This document shows positions 9,545 through 18,701 of a stretch of DNA of 64,000 bases, in pieces; positions within the stretch are counted from its first letter, which is position 1, and every line of letters begins with the position of its first letter. A program made the position numbers and the translations under genes. A model generated the notes under the pieces. That model was given only the letters and a program-made list of their open reading frames with translations. It did not search any database and was not told the DNA's origin. This DNA is from Saprospiraceae bacterium (GTDB lineage Bacteria > Bacteroidota > Bacteroidia > Chitinophagales > Saprospiraceae): contig JADJPZ010000004.1 of the NCBI GenBank assembly GCA_016713025.1, forward strand, positions 3,348,001 through 3,412,000, written 5' to 3'.

Positions 9545-9596
9545 AGCATGTTTAAATTTTCATCACGTCGCTCTGTCATGAAAATTTAAACATGCT
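9545..9596 (+). terminator. strong hairpin after the PKD gene
   Basis: A perfect 19-bp inverted repeat (9545-9563 and 9578-9596, 14-base loop) begins 22 bases after the stop codon and is followed by TTTATTTT. This fits an intrinsic terminator. The arms contain CATGTTTAAA, close to the ends of the dispersed repeat family seen at 42384 and 46468. The next 240 bases (9597-9839) are A/T-rich with no feature I can support. Confidence 0.65.
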
Positions 9597-9839
9597 TTTA
9601 TTTTAAGAAAAAAATTATCGTAGCTGATCCAAATTATTACTACATTTTAAATGTAAAAGTTGGGTTTTATTTTATTATTTGAATTTATAATTAACTTAAA
9701 TAAAATAAAATATTAATAACTACACATATAATATTATTTATATTTGATATGTATAAATTTAGCAAATACAATATTTTGCCTTTATTGAACTTTTTTCTTT
9801 CCTAAAGAATTACTTTTACATGTCAATATAGTAAAATCC

Positions 9840-10607
9840 ATGTTTGAGTCAATGAGCAGGCCTTCGTTAATGTGGTTGCTGAGTGAGCCCGGAAGAGCTC
9901 TGATTGAAAGGAGCGCTTCCATTCCGTTTGAACGAGTAACACAAAAAAAACAAATAGGAGACGGTCATCCTGTGATGATACTGCCGGGGTTTTTGAGTTC
10001 ACAAAGTTCCACAAAAGCACTAAGGAAGTATGTGGCCAATCTGGGTTATGAGGTATATGATTGGGGTTTGGGTCGAAATATGGGGAAACTTGAGTACATG
10101 GAGCTACTACTCGAACGATTGGATGAAATTCATATCAAAACCGGAAGAGAAGTCAGTCTTATAGGTTGGAGCCTTGGAGGAGTGTTTGCCCGACAACTTG
10201 CAAAAGAAAGACCAAATATCACCAGACAGGTGATCACTCTGGCTTCCCCGTTTATTGGACTCAGTGAGCCAAATAACATTGCTTGGATATATTCATTACT
10301 CAATTATGGTAAAAAAGTAAAAGACGTAAACCAAACTCTCCTTGAAGACCTTCCTAGACCAGCGAATGTCCCTACTACAGCCATTTACTCAAAAACAGAT
10401 GGTGTTGTCCCATGGAAATATTGCATAGAGCCTGTAGAAGATGACATCCATCAAAATATTGAAGTCAGATCAAGCCATATCGGTATGGGTGTAAATCTTG
10501 CGGTATTTGCAGTGATTGAAGATAGATTATTGTATGATAAAGAAAATTGGGTCAAATTCAGACCAAGAGGCATCATGAACAATCGACTGATGTTTCCGGC
10601 ATATTGA
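9840..10607 (+). CDS. alpha/beta-hydrolase fold protein
   Basis: The 255-residue cytoplasmic protein has the oxyanion strand VMILPGF and the nucleophile elbow GWSLGG with Ser111. Asp186 (YSKTDGVVPW) is a plausible acid, and the His in SSHIGMGVN is the likely catalytic base. The overall pattern resembles esterase/lipase-like hydrolases acting on acyl esters, with an N-terminal extension of about 40 residues before the first strand. There is no signal peptide. It is monocistronic. Substrate is unknown; thioesterase or polyhydroxyalkanoate-related activity cannot be excluded. Confidence 0.75.
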   Translation: MFESMSRPSLMWLLSEPGRALIERSASIPFERVTQKKQIGDGHPVMILPGFLSSQSSTKALRKYVANLGYEVYDWGLGRNMGKLEYMELLLERLDEIHIKTGREVSLIGWSLGGVFARQLAKERPNITRQVITLASPFIGLSEPNNIAWIYSLLNYGKKVKDVNQTLLEDLPRPANVPTTAIYSKTDGVVPWKYCIEPVEDDIHQNIEVRSSHIGMGVNLAVFAVIEDRLLYDKENWVKFRPRGIMNNRLMFPAY

Positions 10608-10720
10608 TCTGTGTTTATATGAATAGTTCATTTGTCCCATCTACTTTGGGTGCATTTCATTTTTTCGCTCTATGCTCTATTTCTTATCAAATTCCGTAGC
10701 TTCAAGCTACAATGCAGTAA

Positions 10721-10790
10721 ATTCAGTCATCTTGTTCAAAATTAAATTTCCTCACTTTCGCTCAAACATAAAAATTTAAACATACTTTTA
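10721..10790. repeat. partial copy (right arm) of the AGAGTATGTTTAAA element family
   Basis: The stretch runs from ATTCAGTCATCTTG through CTCACTTTCGCTCAAACATA to TTTAAACATACTTTT. It matches the right arm of the element at 46468-46728 and, inverted, the left arm of the one at 42384-42742. Upstream, CGTAGCTTCAAGCTACA (about 10694) is a short palindrome. No gene is seen between 10608 and 10896. Confidence 0.6.
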
Positions 10791-10896
10791 TTGGGAAGCT
10801 TAAAAATCCCTTTATTACATCATAAAATGTTTGGTCTCTGAATAGACTCAAGATTTACAAAGTATAACTTTTTTAACTTTTTTAAAGTCCTATATC

Positions 10897-11883
10897 TCAG
10901 AATTCAAAGTGAATAAATTTTGAGATTCTTTCTGGCAAATCCTCCCCTATTGATGCCTGATATTCTTCAAACGAACAAGCCAGGTATCTGTTTGCCTTTG
11001 ATTCAGGATGTTTGAGCCACCATTTGCCCGTTTGGTTGTGTTTTACAAAATCCAGATCATCATCTATCATACCTGCATAAATAACAAATGTAGTAAAGTC
11101 ATTGGATCTAAGCGGATGGTCCGCCACCCTGATATTGACGCCTTCCGCAAAATACCAGATAGATTCAGCCAGAAGTTGTGATTCCTGCAGACAACCACTA
11201 TTATTAAGTTCAAAATCAAAATGCACTACGCTAATTTGACCACCAGTGCCCGCATGTCTCATTATCTGGCACAGCTCTTCAGCATTTAATCCTGTAGGGT
11301 AAGTATATTTGACATTGGGAGCATCAGACGTCCTTAAAGCTCTTAAATCCACATACAGGTTGACGATATCTCTCAGCGATGGCTCCAGAATCGCAGGATT
11401 TGATCTCATCTTTCCGAGGCTGACATGATTGTAGTGATATTCTTCAGTCTGAAAAATGTCATCCTGAGTACAGAGGTGACGCTGATAACCGGTATAGTTG
11501 CAAGCAGGAAATTCTTTATGAATTTTGTTGGATATGATCCAATTGGACCAATCATTGGCAATATTGGCAAGGCCTCTGCTACCATCCCCAATAAAAACAG
11601 GCAGTACTCCTGCAGCATTACAAAACTCTGTAATTTTATCCTTTTGATTTTCATCCGCAATATATCCTAAATCATATATATCGATATTTCGGAAATGTGA
11701 ATGGAGAGACCTTATCATTCTCCTAAGTTCCATACCTGTCTCTGTCTTAAATGTAATAAGCCCGACTCCAGGTCCTTTGAAATTTAAAAAAGGGTTTTTA
11801 TCTTCATTCACCATGGAGAAAAAATAGTTTTCGCCATATTCTTGATCTGCATTACTCAAAGGTGTCAGTAAACTTGATAACAT
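10897..11883 (-). CDS. arginase-fold (formimidoylglutamase-like) protein lacking metal ligands
   Basis: The 328-residue protein follows the layout of a Bacteroidota-specific branch of the ureohydrolase family. Matching segments are VDLRALRTSDAPN (for the arginase SFDxDxxDP region), TGLNAEELCQIMRHAG, LAESIWYFAEG, and a tail with KWWLKHP, CSFEEYQ and LPERI. The classical metal-binding motifs are degraded: the GGDHS site reads IGDGSRG, and no DAHxD motif is present where HYNHVSLGK stands. It is therefore probably not a manganese hydrolase, even if databases call this branch formimidoylglutamase. The gene stands alone, with its own repeat-containing upstream region. Function is unknown. Confidence 0.65.
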   Translation of the reverse strand: MLSSLLTPLSNADQEYGENYFFSMVNEDKNPFLNFKGPGVGLITFKTETGMELRRMIRSLHSHFRNIDIYDLGYIADENQKDKITEFCNAAGVLPVFIGDGSRGLANIANDWSNWIISNKIHKEFPACNYTGYQRHLCTQDDIFQTEEYHYNHVSLGKMRSNPAILEPSLRDIVNLYVDLRALRTSDAPNVKYTYPTGLNAEELCQIMRHAGTGGQISVVHFDFELNNSGCLQESQLLAESIWYFAEGVNIRVADHPLRSNDFTTFVIYAGMIDDDLDFVKHNQTGKWWLKHPESKANRYLACSFEEYQASIGEDLPERISKFIHFEF

Positions 11884-11916
11884 GTTTAAAATTTTATGTT
11901 CAATACAATAAAAGTT

Positions 11917-11985
11917 ACACTCTAAAACAAGAGTATTTTTAAAGTTTCATCATTTAGCTCAAAGCGGCAGATGTAATTAGAGTGT
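11917..11985. repeat. small inverted-repeat element, ACACTCTAA...TTAGAGTGT
   Basis: Perfect 9-base ends (11917-11925 and 11977-11985) enclose GAGTATTTTTAAAGTTTCATC and the words ATTTAGCTCAAAGCGGCA, which echo the left arm of the larger element at 46468. It lies between two divergent genes. Confidence 0.5.
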
Positions 11986-12103
11986 AAATTTTTTGACGAT
12001 AGTGCAAAGATATAAAATATTGTTATTGTGGGAATTATTTATATAATAAAAATTTCATACATGTTTTATTACTCATTCCTGATAAGGAGATGAAAGTTTT
12101 CTT

Positions 12104-12111
12104 TATCTTTG
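12104..12111 (+). promoter_or_regulatory. -7 box TATCTTTG
   Basis: A TAnnTTTG match 16 bases before the GTG start at 12127, which implies a very short leader. No convincing -33 element is seen. Confidence 0.4.
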
Positions 12112-12126
12112 AAATAAAAAAAGATA

Positions 12127-13293
12127 GTGAAATATATAAAAATCTTTGCCGCTGTAATTTTAGTGTTATTGATCGTACTTCTGTCAGCAAAATATTACTT
12201 CAATATCAACCCACCTCTCAGTTTCATCGCATCAAAAAATCTATCTTCCCTGCCACTGGATAGTCTGAAATTGCCTACGGGATTTGTAATAGAAATATAT
12301 GCTGACAGCATTGAAAATGCGAGATCAATGTGTATATCTCCATCAGGTACCTTGTATGTAGGAAACAGGTCCGGTAAAAATGTTTTTGCCTTGAAGGATA
12401 CAAATGGCGATAATGTGATCGATCAAAAATTTGTAATTCTCAAGGAAGGGAATATGCCCAATGGTGTGGCTTTTAAAGATGGAAATCTGTACATAGCTGA
12501 AGTAAATCGAATATTAAAGTTTAAAAATATCGAAACTAAATTGTCATCTCCAGGTACCCCAATCGTCATTTATGATAGATATCCCACGGAAAAACATCAT
12601 GGATGGAAATATATCGCTTTTGGACCTGACAACAAATTGTATGTTCCTGTAGGAGCTCCGTGCAATATTTGTGAATCCGAAGATGCGGTTTTTAATTCCA
12701 TCACCAGGATGAATGAAGACGGCACGGGTGTGGAAATCGTTCATTCCGGCATCCGAAATACTGTCGGATTTACCTGGCACCCGGTGACAAACCAACTTTG
12801 GTTTACTGATAATGGCAGAGACTTGATGGGTGATGAGACTCCTGAATGTGAGCTCAATGTTGCTATCAAGGACAGCTTGCACTTCGGATACCCATATTGT
12901 CATCAGGGCGATGTATCTGATCCGAAATTTGGGACAAAAAGGAAATGCTCTGAGTTTGTACCTCCTGCAACAAAGTTAGGTCCTCACACTGCACCGCTTG
13001 GACTTAAGTTTTATACAGGCGACAATTTTCCTTCACAATACAAAAATTCTCTCTTTATAGCGAGACACGGGTCATGGAACAGAAGCAAAAAAAGTGGGTA
13101 TGATATTGTCCAGGTAATCTTTGAAGATGATGGAAGTGTTAAAGCTGTGAAACCATTTATCACAGGGTGGTTAAATGAACAGACAGATGATGTTTGGGGA
13201 AGACCAGTGGATATCTTTTGCACCAGTGACGGATCGATGTTGATATCTGATGATTACGCAAATGTAGTGTACAGGGTTTACTATAAAGGTTAA
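12127..13293 (+). CDS. glucose/sorbosone dehydrogenase-like (PQQ-type propeller) protein
   Basis: The start is GTG, followed at once by a signal peptide or anchor (KYIKIFAAVILVLLIVLLSA). The 388-residue product shows the six-bladed propeller pattern of the soluble glucose/sorbosone dehydrogenase family. Matching segments are SLKLPTGFVIEIYADSIENAR, GTLYVGNRSGKNVFAL, NGVAFKDGNLYIAEVNRI, HGWKYIAFGPDNKLYVPVG, NTVGFTWHP, LWFTDNGRD and ARHGSWNRS. The family oxidises sugars or aldehydes with pyrroloquinoline quinone, usually in the periplasm. The cysteines near VGAPCNICE and PYCHQGD may be structural. Real substrate and cofactor dependence are inferred from family only. The stop is two bases from that of the convergent gene. 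Confidence 0.8.
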   Translation: MKYIKIFAAVILVLLIVLLSAKYYFNINPPLSFIASKNLSSLPLDSLKLPTGFVIEIYADSIENARSMCISPSGTLYVGNRSGKNVFALKDTNGDNVIDQKFVILKEGNMPNGVAFKDGNLYIAEVNRILKFKNIETKLSSPGTPIVIYDRYPTEKHHGWKYIAFGPDNKLYVPVGAPCNICESEDAVFNSITRMNEDGTGVEIVHSGIRNTVGFTWHPVTNQLWFTDNGRDLMGDETPECELNVAIKDSLHFGYPYCHQGDVSDPKFGTKRKCSEFVPPATKLGPHTAPLGLKFYTGDNFPSQYKNSLFIARHGSWNRSKKSGYDIVQVIFEDDGSVKAVKPFITGWLNEQTDDVWGRPVDIFCTSDGSMLISDDYANVVYRVYYKG

Positions 13294-13295
13294 TT

Positions 13296-14174
13296 TTACA
13301 AACCTAATATATTCCATTTTAAATGGTAATATATTTCCTTTTCAGCCCCGAATCCTTCGTTTCGCCGCGCAATATTTTCTGCACTGGAACCTGTAAAATC
13401 AAGTATAAGTTTTTTAGAAGCATTATACTGAATGATGTAATCAATCATCTGATACATAGATCTTACTCTTTTACCATTTTCATTGGACGCACAAAGTAAA
13501 AAATAAAGTCTTTCACTATCCAAAATAAAAAAACCGATAGAAACTAATTCGTCATTCAAAGTGGCTTTTAGTCCAAATCCTGATCCCTTTTGGATGGATT
13601 GAGAGAGTAATTGCTGGACATTATGGCTGAATTTTTGCGTCAGGCCAGTGATGTCATAGTTTTTTATAAAATTAAACATCAGATTCACATCGTATTCCAC
13701 AGTGATTTCTGTTCCTGAATTCTGGGATGTTGTGATATTTCGTACTGTGTTACGATGGTAGCTTTTGCGTATATCCTGATATGATTTTGTAAGCGGAAGG
13801 ATATGGTTGACTCTTACATTAGTTTTGCCTAAAGGGATGACGGGACTTGCCATTTTAAGATCCATTTTTAATAAATTCCGGGCCAACAATATTTTACTAA
13901 AAGCTGCAGGATCCGTATGGTGATCAGATAAAGTAACAATTCCGGTACGTTGACATAAAAAAGGCATGGTGATGTAAGGTAAACCGAACTTCTTTTTTTT
14001 TAATACCGGAAAAACAGCCTTGTAATTTTCATCAATGATGGCTTGCCACCTACCGTCTGTCATGATATCCAGATACCATGATCTTGCAAAAAGAGAAGGG
14101 AACAGTGAATCATCGATACACTGTTCCCATTTCAATACATCTAAATCTTGTCTTTCAAGCCACTTCAGAGCCAT
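13296..14174 (-). CDS. FemAB/GNAT-like acyltransferase-fold protein
   Basis: The 292-residue cytoplasmic protein looks like the GNAT-related FemAB or BioF2-like branch. The N-terminal half reads WYLDIMTDGRWQAIIDENYKAVFPV, then a linker LPLTKSYQDIRKSYHRNTVRNI. The C-terminal half has GFGLKATLNDELVSIGFFI and LYFLLCASNENGKRVRSMYQM. It has no signal peptide. The start codon lies 15 bases after the stop of the upstream acyl-CoA ligase gene, suggesting an operon (ligase first). Family members transfer aminoacyl or acetyl groups to cell-wall precursors or lipids; an acyl-CoA-linked role is a reasonable guess from the neighbour but is not shown. Confidence 0.6.
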   Translation of the reverse strand: MALKWLERQDLDVLKWEQCIDDSLFPSLFARSWYLDIMTDGRWQAIIDENYKAVFPVLKKKKFGLPYITMPFLCQRTGIVTLSDHHTDPAAFSKILLARNLLKMDLKMASPVIPLGKTNVRVNHILPLTKSYQDIRKSYHRNTVRNITTSQNSGTEITVEYDVNLMFNFIKNYDITGLTQKFSHNVQQLLSQSIQKGSGFGLKATLNDELVSIGFFILDSERLYFLLCASNENGKRVRSMYQMIDYIIQYNASKKLILDFTGSSAENIARRNEGFGAEKEIYYHLKWNILGL

Positions 14175-14189
14175 CAGTATGCATTAGCA

Positions 14190-16013
14190 TCATGCATACA
14201 AGGCGTCAATTTCTTCACCATATTTCTGAAGTATTACTCTTCGTTTTAGCTTCATGGTAGGTGTCAATTCGGCTTCAGAACCATCGACTTTACTTGCATC
14301 CCAGGATGTAGGAAGGATGGTAAACTTCTTGATTTTCTCAATATGGCTGAAATTTTCGTTCACCAGATCTATGGCATGTTGATATCTGGAAATCACTCCT
14401 TCATTATTGACCACTTCATCCAGTGATGTCCAGGCTACGTGATGCTCGTCACACCAGTTTTTCAATGCATCTACTGATGGTACGATTAAAGCTGAAACAA
14501 ACTTTTTGGAGTCACCCACTACCATAGCTTGTTCTATCAAAAACTCTTCTTTCAGGAGGCTCTCTATGGGTGCCGGTGCGACATACTTTCCACCAGAGGT
14601 TTTGAGCAACTCTTTTTTCCTATCAGTAATTTTAAGATATTTTTTACCATTGGGGCCGTTGACAAAAGTACCGATGTCTCCGGTTCTGAAATATGTTTTG
14701 CCATTCAATTCTTTAAATACAGCTGCCGATTGTTCAGGTTGCTTATAATAACCCATCATAATATTAGGACCAGCTCCCAGGATTTCACCTTCACCTTCAT
14801 TATAGTCTCCTTCAGAACGATCAATAACGATATCACACATATCAAGTGGTACTCCTACTGTTCCGATTTTATTATTTCCGCTATAGTAATCGTTGAGAGT
14901 AAGTACCGGTGATGTCTCAGTGAGGCCGTAACCTTCAGTGATTATAATGCCTGCTGCAGAAAATACCCTTGCAATCTTTGCAGGACAAGCTGCGGCTCCG
15001 GTAGCTATAGCCTTTACATTACCGCCAAGAGCAGCTCTCCACTTACTGAATATCAGCTTGTCAGCTATTTTACGTTTTATGGCATCCAAACCGGAATATG
15101 TCTTTCCATGTTCAAAATCATCTGTAAGGCTCAATGCCCAGAAGAAAAGTTTTCTCTTTACACCTGTAAGCAAGAGTCCTTTATTGTATATCTTTTCGTA
15201 CACTTTTTCAAGCAATCTTGGTACAGTAGTAAAGTAGTGCGGTTTGACAGCAGCGAGATCACCTGTCTCACCTCCAAGATTATCTGTTCCGGTAAAATAG
15301 ACTTCTGTACCTATAGAAGTATAAACATAAATAACTGCTCTTTCAAAGATATGACATAAAGGTAAAAAACTCAATACCCTTTCTCCTCTCAAGACAGGTA
15401 ACAAATTACAGCAACTTTCCACTACACTGATGATATTATTATGCGTCAACATTACGCCTTTTGGATTACCCGTTGTTCCCGATGTATATATAATAGTTGC
15501 AAGATCACCGGATTTTATAGTATCACTTATTTCCTGAACTTTTGCCAGATTTTTTTCGCTCATAATATCTGTCCAGAAAGGTCTTTCGCCATGTCTGTCA
15601 AAACACACAATTGTTTTTAATGTACTTACTTTGGCTTGTGCCAGTGAAACTTTGTCATACAAATCGCCGGCACCTGTAAAACAAACCTTAACTTCAGCTT
15701 CATTCATGATATACTCATACTCCCGGGAGCTGATAGTAGGATACATAGGCACACCTATAGCTCCGATGTATTGGATCGCGAGATCAGCAACGACCCATTC
15801 AGGACGATTTTTATAAACTACCAGACCTACCTTATCGCCTTTTTCGATACCCATGTCGAGCAGACCAGAGGCCAGTTTTCTGGACATTTCGATAACCTGT
15901 CCTGTACTATAAAAATTCCAGTTTCCCGCCTCGTCACGCGAACCTACAAATTTGTCCAAGGGACCATCGTCAAACTGTTTTGTAATGTAATCGAATAATC
16001 GTTTCATTTTCAT
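14190..16013 (-). CDS. long-chain fatty-acid-CoA ligase (AMP-forming)
   Basis: The frame is open up to 16067, but homology-like sequence starts at MKMKRLFDYI, so the ATG at 16013 is preferred. The protein (about 607 residues) has the adenylate-forming signatures IIYTSGTTGNPKGVMLTHNN (P-loop), GYGLTETSP, YFRTGDIGTF and DRKKELLKTSGGKYVAP. Its length and the EYEYIMNEAEVK region place it with FadD15-like long-chain acyl-CoA synthetases. It activates free fatty acids to acyl-CoA with ATP for lipid synthesis or degradation, in the cytoplasm or at the inner membrane. The downstream GNAT/FemAB-like gene is probably co-transcribed. Confidence 0.92.
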   Translation of the reverse strand: MKMKRLFDYITKQFDDGPLDKFVGSRDEAGNWNFYSTGQVIEMSRKLASGLLDMGIEKGDKVGLVVYKNRPEWVVADLAIQYIGAIGVPMYPTISSREYEYIMNEAEVKVCFTGAGDLYDKVSLAQAKVSTLKTIVCFDRHGERPFWTDIMSEKNLAKVQEISDTIKSGDLATIIYTSGTTGNPKGVMLTHNNIISVVESCCNLLPVLRGERVLSFLPLCHIFERAVIYVYTSIGTEVYFTGTDNLGGETGDLAAVKPHYFTTVPRLLEKVYEKIYNKGLLLTGVKRKLFFWALSLTDDFEHGKTYSGLDAIKRKIADKLIFSKWRAALGGNVKAIATGAAACPAKIARVFSAAGIIITEGYGLTETSPVLTLNDYYSGNNKIGTVGVPLDMCDIVIDRSEGDYNEGEGEILGAGPNIMMGYYKQPEQSAAVFKELNGKTYFRTGDIGTFVNGPNGKKYLKITDRKKELLKTSGGKYVAPAPIESLLKEEFLIEQAMVVGDSKKFVSALIVPSVDALKNWCDEHHVAWTSLDEVVNNEGVISRYQHAIDLVNENFSHIEKIKKFTILPTSWDASKVDGSEAELTPTMKLKRRVILQKYGEEIDALYA

Positions 16014-16243
16014 GATTAAAATATTTATGTGGTTTAATGATTTTTTGTCTTTAATTTCTGCTATCAAATGATTTTATAAGCTGTCTGATAGTCCAATATT
16101 TTCAAAACTGCGTGCATTAAAAATTTAATTGTAAAAATAATAAAATTATTAAAATGTTAAAAGAAAAGATTAAAAAATAAAAATCTAATTTTGGTTGTTG
16201 CATATTACTAATTTTGCGCAATATAAAAAACCTTTCAACATTT

Positions 16244-17017
16244 ATGAAACCAAAACTAAACTTCCGCACAATGGGCGACGGGCCACCTGTAATCATACTC
16301 CATGGATTATTCGGAATGCTGGATAACTGGATAACCATAGGGAAAAAACTTAGTCAGGAAGGATATATGGCCATTTTGATAGATCAACGTGATCATGGCA
16401 GATCAGATCACACTATAGATTTTAACTACAATATTCTGGCAGATGATCTTTATCGATTTATGGAGGAAAACTGGATCCATTCAGCAATTCTGATTGGTCA
16501 TAGTATGGGTGGAAAAACAGCATTACAGTTTGTTGCTGACCATACCACGGACATCAGAAAACTTATCGTCATAGACATAGGCATCAAATCGTATTCAGGA
16601 GGGCATGAAGATGTTTTTAAGGCCTTGCTTTCAGTGGACTTATCTATAATAAAAGCAAGAGAGGAGGCAGAAATAGCAATTTCAAACATCTTGCATGATA
16701 AAGGAACAGTACAATTTCTGTTGAAAAACTTAACAAGAAACAAAGATGGTCACTTCGTTTGGAAGATGAACCTTCCTCTATTATTCGAAAAATATAAAAA
16801 TATCCTTGCCCCAATTTCTATTGATCATACTTGTTACACAGATACACTTTTTATTAAGGGAGAATTGTCTGAGTATATCAATAATGAAGACCTGCCCGAT
16901 ATCAAGCAAGTATTTCCCAATGCCCGGTTTAAAACAATTGCCTCAGCCGGTCATTGGGTACATGCTGACCAACCTGATGAACTTTTTAAAACAATTATTG
17001 ATTTTATTAAAGACTAA
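16244..17017 (+). CDS. alpha/beta hydrolase, YbfF-like esterase
   Basis: An ATG at 16214 exists, but the conserved sequence begins at MKPKLNFRTMGDG, so 16244 is the likely start (257 residues). Motifs are VIILHGLFGMLDNW (oxyanion region), DQRDHGRSD, GHSMGG with Ser87 as nucleophile, and SAGHWVHADQP with the catalytic His. The pattern is that of small cytoplasmic esterases of the YbfF type, which hydrolyse short acyl esters or acyl-CoA. It lies 45 bases upstream of the CtpA-like gene and may share its transcript. Confidence 0.82.
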   Translation: MKPKLNFRTMGDGPPVIILHGLFGMLDNWITIGKKLSQEGYMAILIDQRDHGRSDHTIDFNYNILADDLYRFMEENWIHSAILIGHSMGGKTALQFVADHTTDIRKLIVIDIGIKSYSGGHEDVFKALLSVDLSIIKAREEAEIAISNILHDKGTVQFLLKNLTRNKDGHFVWKMNLPLLFEKYKNILAPISIDHTCYTDTLFIKGELSEYINNEDLPDIKQVFPNARFKTIASAGHWVHADQPDELFKTIIDFIKD

Positions 17018-17062
17018 TTCTAATTTTTAGCGTTATAGTATTCAAATATAGTTTTCCAAAAT

Positions 17063-18697
17063 ATGAACAAAAAATTAAAAGTCCTGATATTTAGTATTTC
17101 AGTATTGTCTGGGATAGCGGCTGTCAACATCAATAGCGACAAACTATTTGAGATAAGTAAGAATCTTGAAATCTTCATCAGCGTATATCGAGAGTTGAAC
17201 ACCAATTTTGTCGATGATCTGGACCCTGGTACTATGATGAGAAAGGCCATAGACGCGATGACAAACACATTGGATCCATATACAAATTTCGTGTCTGAAT
17301 CCCAAATAGAAAGTTATTGGATCAATGAAGATGAAAAATACCAGGGTATAGGTGCTAAAGTGGCACTTGTAGAAAATAAACTTAAAGTGATCGAACCTTA
17401 TGAAGGAGGCCCGGCTATCAAAGCAGGGCTGAAAGCCGGTGATCAGATTGTTGGTATAGATGGAATCAATATTGAAAATAAAAAACTGGATGAAATTAAT
17501 GCTATATTGAGAGGATTGCCAGGAACAGCTCTCAAACTGAAAGTAATTCCCAACGGGAAATCATCTCCTGAAGATATAAACCTTGTGAGAGGAGAAGTAA
17601 ATATACCCAATGTACCATATTCAGGATTTGTTACCGATGACGTAGGATATATTTCATTGACTGTCTTTACAAATAATGCAAGTAACAATATCTCTAAAGC
17701 ACTTAAGGAATTGAAAGAAAAAAACCCAAATATGTCCGGTGTTATACTTGATCTCAGACAAAATGGAGGAGGTCTTTTGCATGAGGCAGTGAACATCTGT
17801 AACCTTTTTGTTCCACAAGGTGAAGTTGTAGTCACTACCAAAGGAAAAGTAAAGGAAAGAGACCAGACTTATAAAACTATAGTGCCACCGTTAGATCTCG
17901 ATTTGCCACTTGCTGTCCTTATTGACAAAAGATCAGCTTCCGCATCAGAAATTGTTTCGGGAGTCATACAGGATATGGACAGGGGTGTATTGATCGGACA
18001 AAGATCATTCGGCAAGGGCCTGGTTCAGAATACTAAAGAATTGCCATACAATGCCAGACTTAAATTGACTATCTCAAAATACTATATACCGAGCGGTCGA
18101 TGTATCCAGGGTGTCGAATATGAAAACGGCGAACCAAAAGATATACCTGATAGTCAAAGATCAAAATTTAAAACAAAAAATGGAAGATTAGTCCTTGATG
18201 GAGGTGGTGTCACTCCCGATATCAAAACAGAAGCAAGAAGTTTGTTGCCAATCACCCAGGCTCTGATAGATAAATATGTGATTTATGAATTTGCCAATGA
18301 ATACTGTAAAAATAAAGATAGTATCGAAAAAGTAGGTACATTTGAATTTAAGGATTTTGAAGCATTTTCAAAATTTACTAAGAAACAAGGCTTTGAATAT
18401 GAATTGCCGGAAGAAAAACACCTGAAAGAGGCTATCAAATCTCTCGAAGCATCTGCAAACAAATCTGAAATCAGAGAAATTCAACAAACACTTGAACGGA
18501 TTAAATCCAATAAAATCAACGATTTTAATATGGCTAAGGAGCAAATTACAGATGAGTTGGAAAAAGAAATCATCACCAGATACTATCATCAAAAAGGAAA
18601 AGTAATGCAAACACTGGATGATGACGCCGATGTAAAGAAAGCCATAGAAATTCTCAGAGATTCTAAAAAGTATAAGTCCATATTATCAACAAAGTAG
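17063..18697 (+). CDS. C-terminal processing peptidase, S41 family (CtpA/Prc type)
   Basis: The 544-residue protein has an N-terminal signal or anchor (KLKVLIFSISVLSGIAAVNI), a PDZ domain (about residues 85-175, with KYQGIGAKV and GLKAGDQIVGIDG) and the S41 catalytic core. The Ser-Lys dyad is Ser293 in RSASASEIVSG and Lys318 in GQRSFGKGLVQ, at the spacing known for E. coli Tsp. A helical C-terminal extension of about 150 residues follows, which is common in Bacteroidota members. It should cleave the C-termini of periplasmic proteins. The next gene (TsaB) starts four bases after its stop, so both are translated from one mRNA. Confidence 0.92.
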   Translation: MNKKLKVLIFSISVLSGIAAVNINSDKLFEISKNLEIFISVYRELNTNFVDDLDPGTMMRKAIDAMTNTLDPYTNFVSESQIESYWINEDEKYQGIGAKVALVENKLKVIEPYEGGPAIKAGLKAGDQIVGIDGINIENKKLDEINAILRGLPGTALKLKVIPNGKSSPEDINLVRGEVNIPNVPYSGFVTDDVGYISLTVFTNNASNNISKALKELKEKNPNMSGVILDLRQNGGGLLHEAVNICNLFVPQGEVVVTTKGKVKERDQTYKTIVPPLDLDLPLAVLIDKRSASASEIVSGVIQDMDRGVLIGQRSFGKGLVQNTKELPYNARLKLTISKYYIPSGRCIQGVEYENGEPKDIPDSQRSKFKTKNGRLVLDGGGVTPDIKTEARSLLPITQALIDKYVIYEFANEYCKNKDSIEKVGTFEFKDFEAFSKFTKKQGFEYELPEEKHLKEAIKSLEASANKSEIREIQQTLERIKSNKINDFNMAKEQITDELEKEIITRYYHQKGKVMQTLDDDADVKKAIEILRDSKKYKSILSTK

Positions 18698-18701
18698 GTA
18701 T

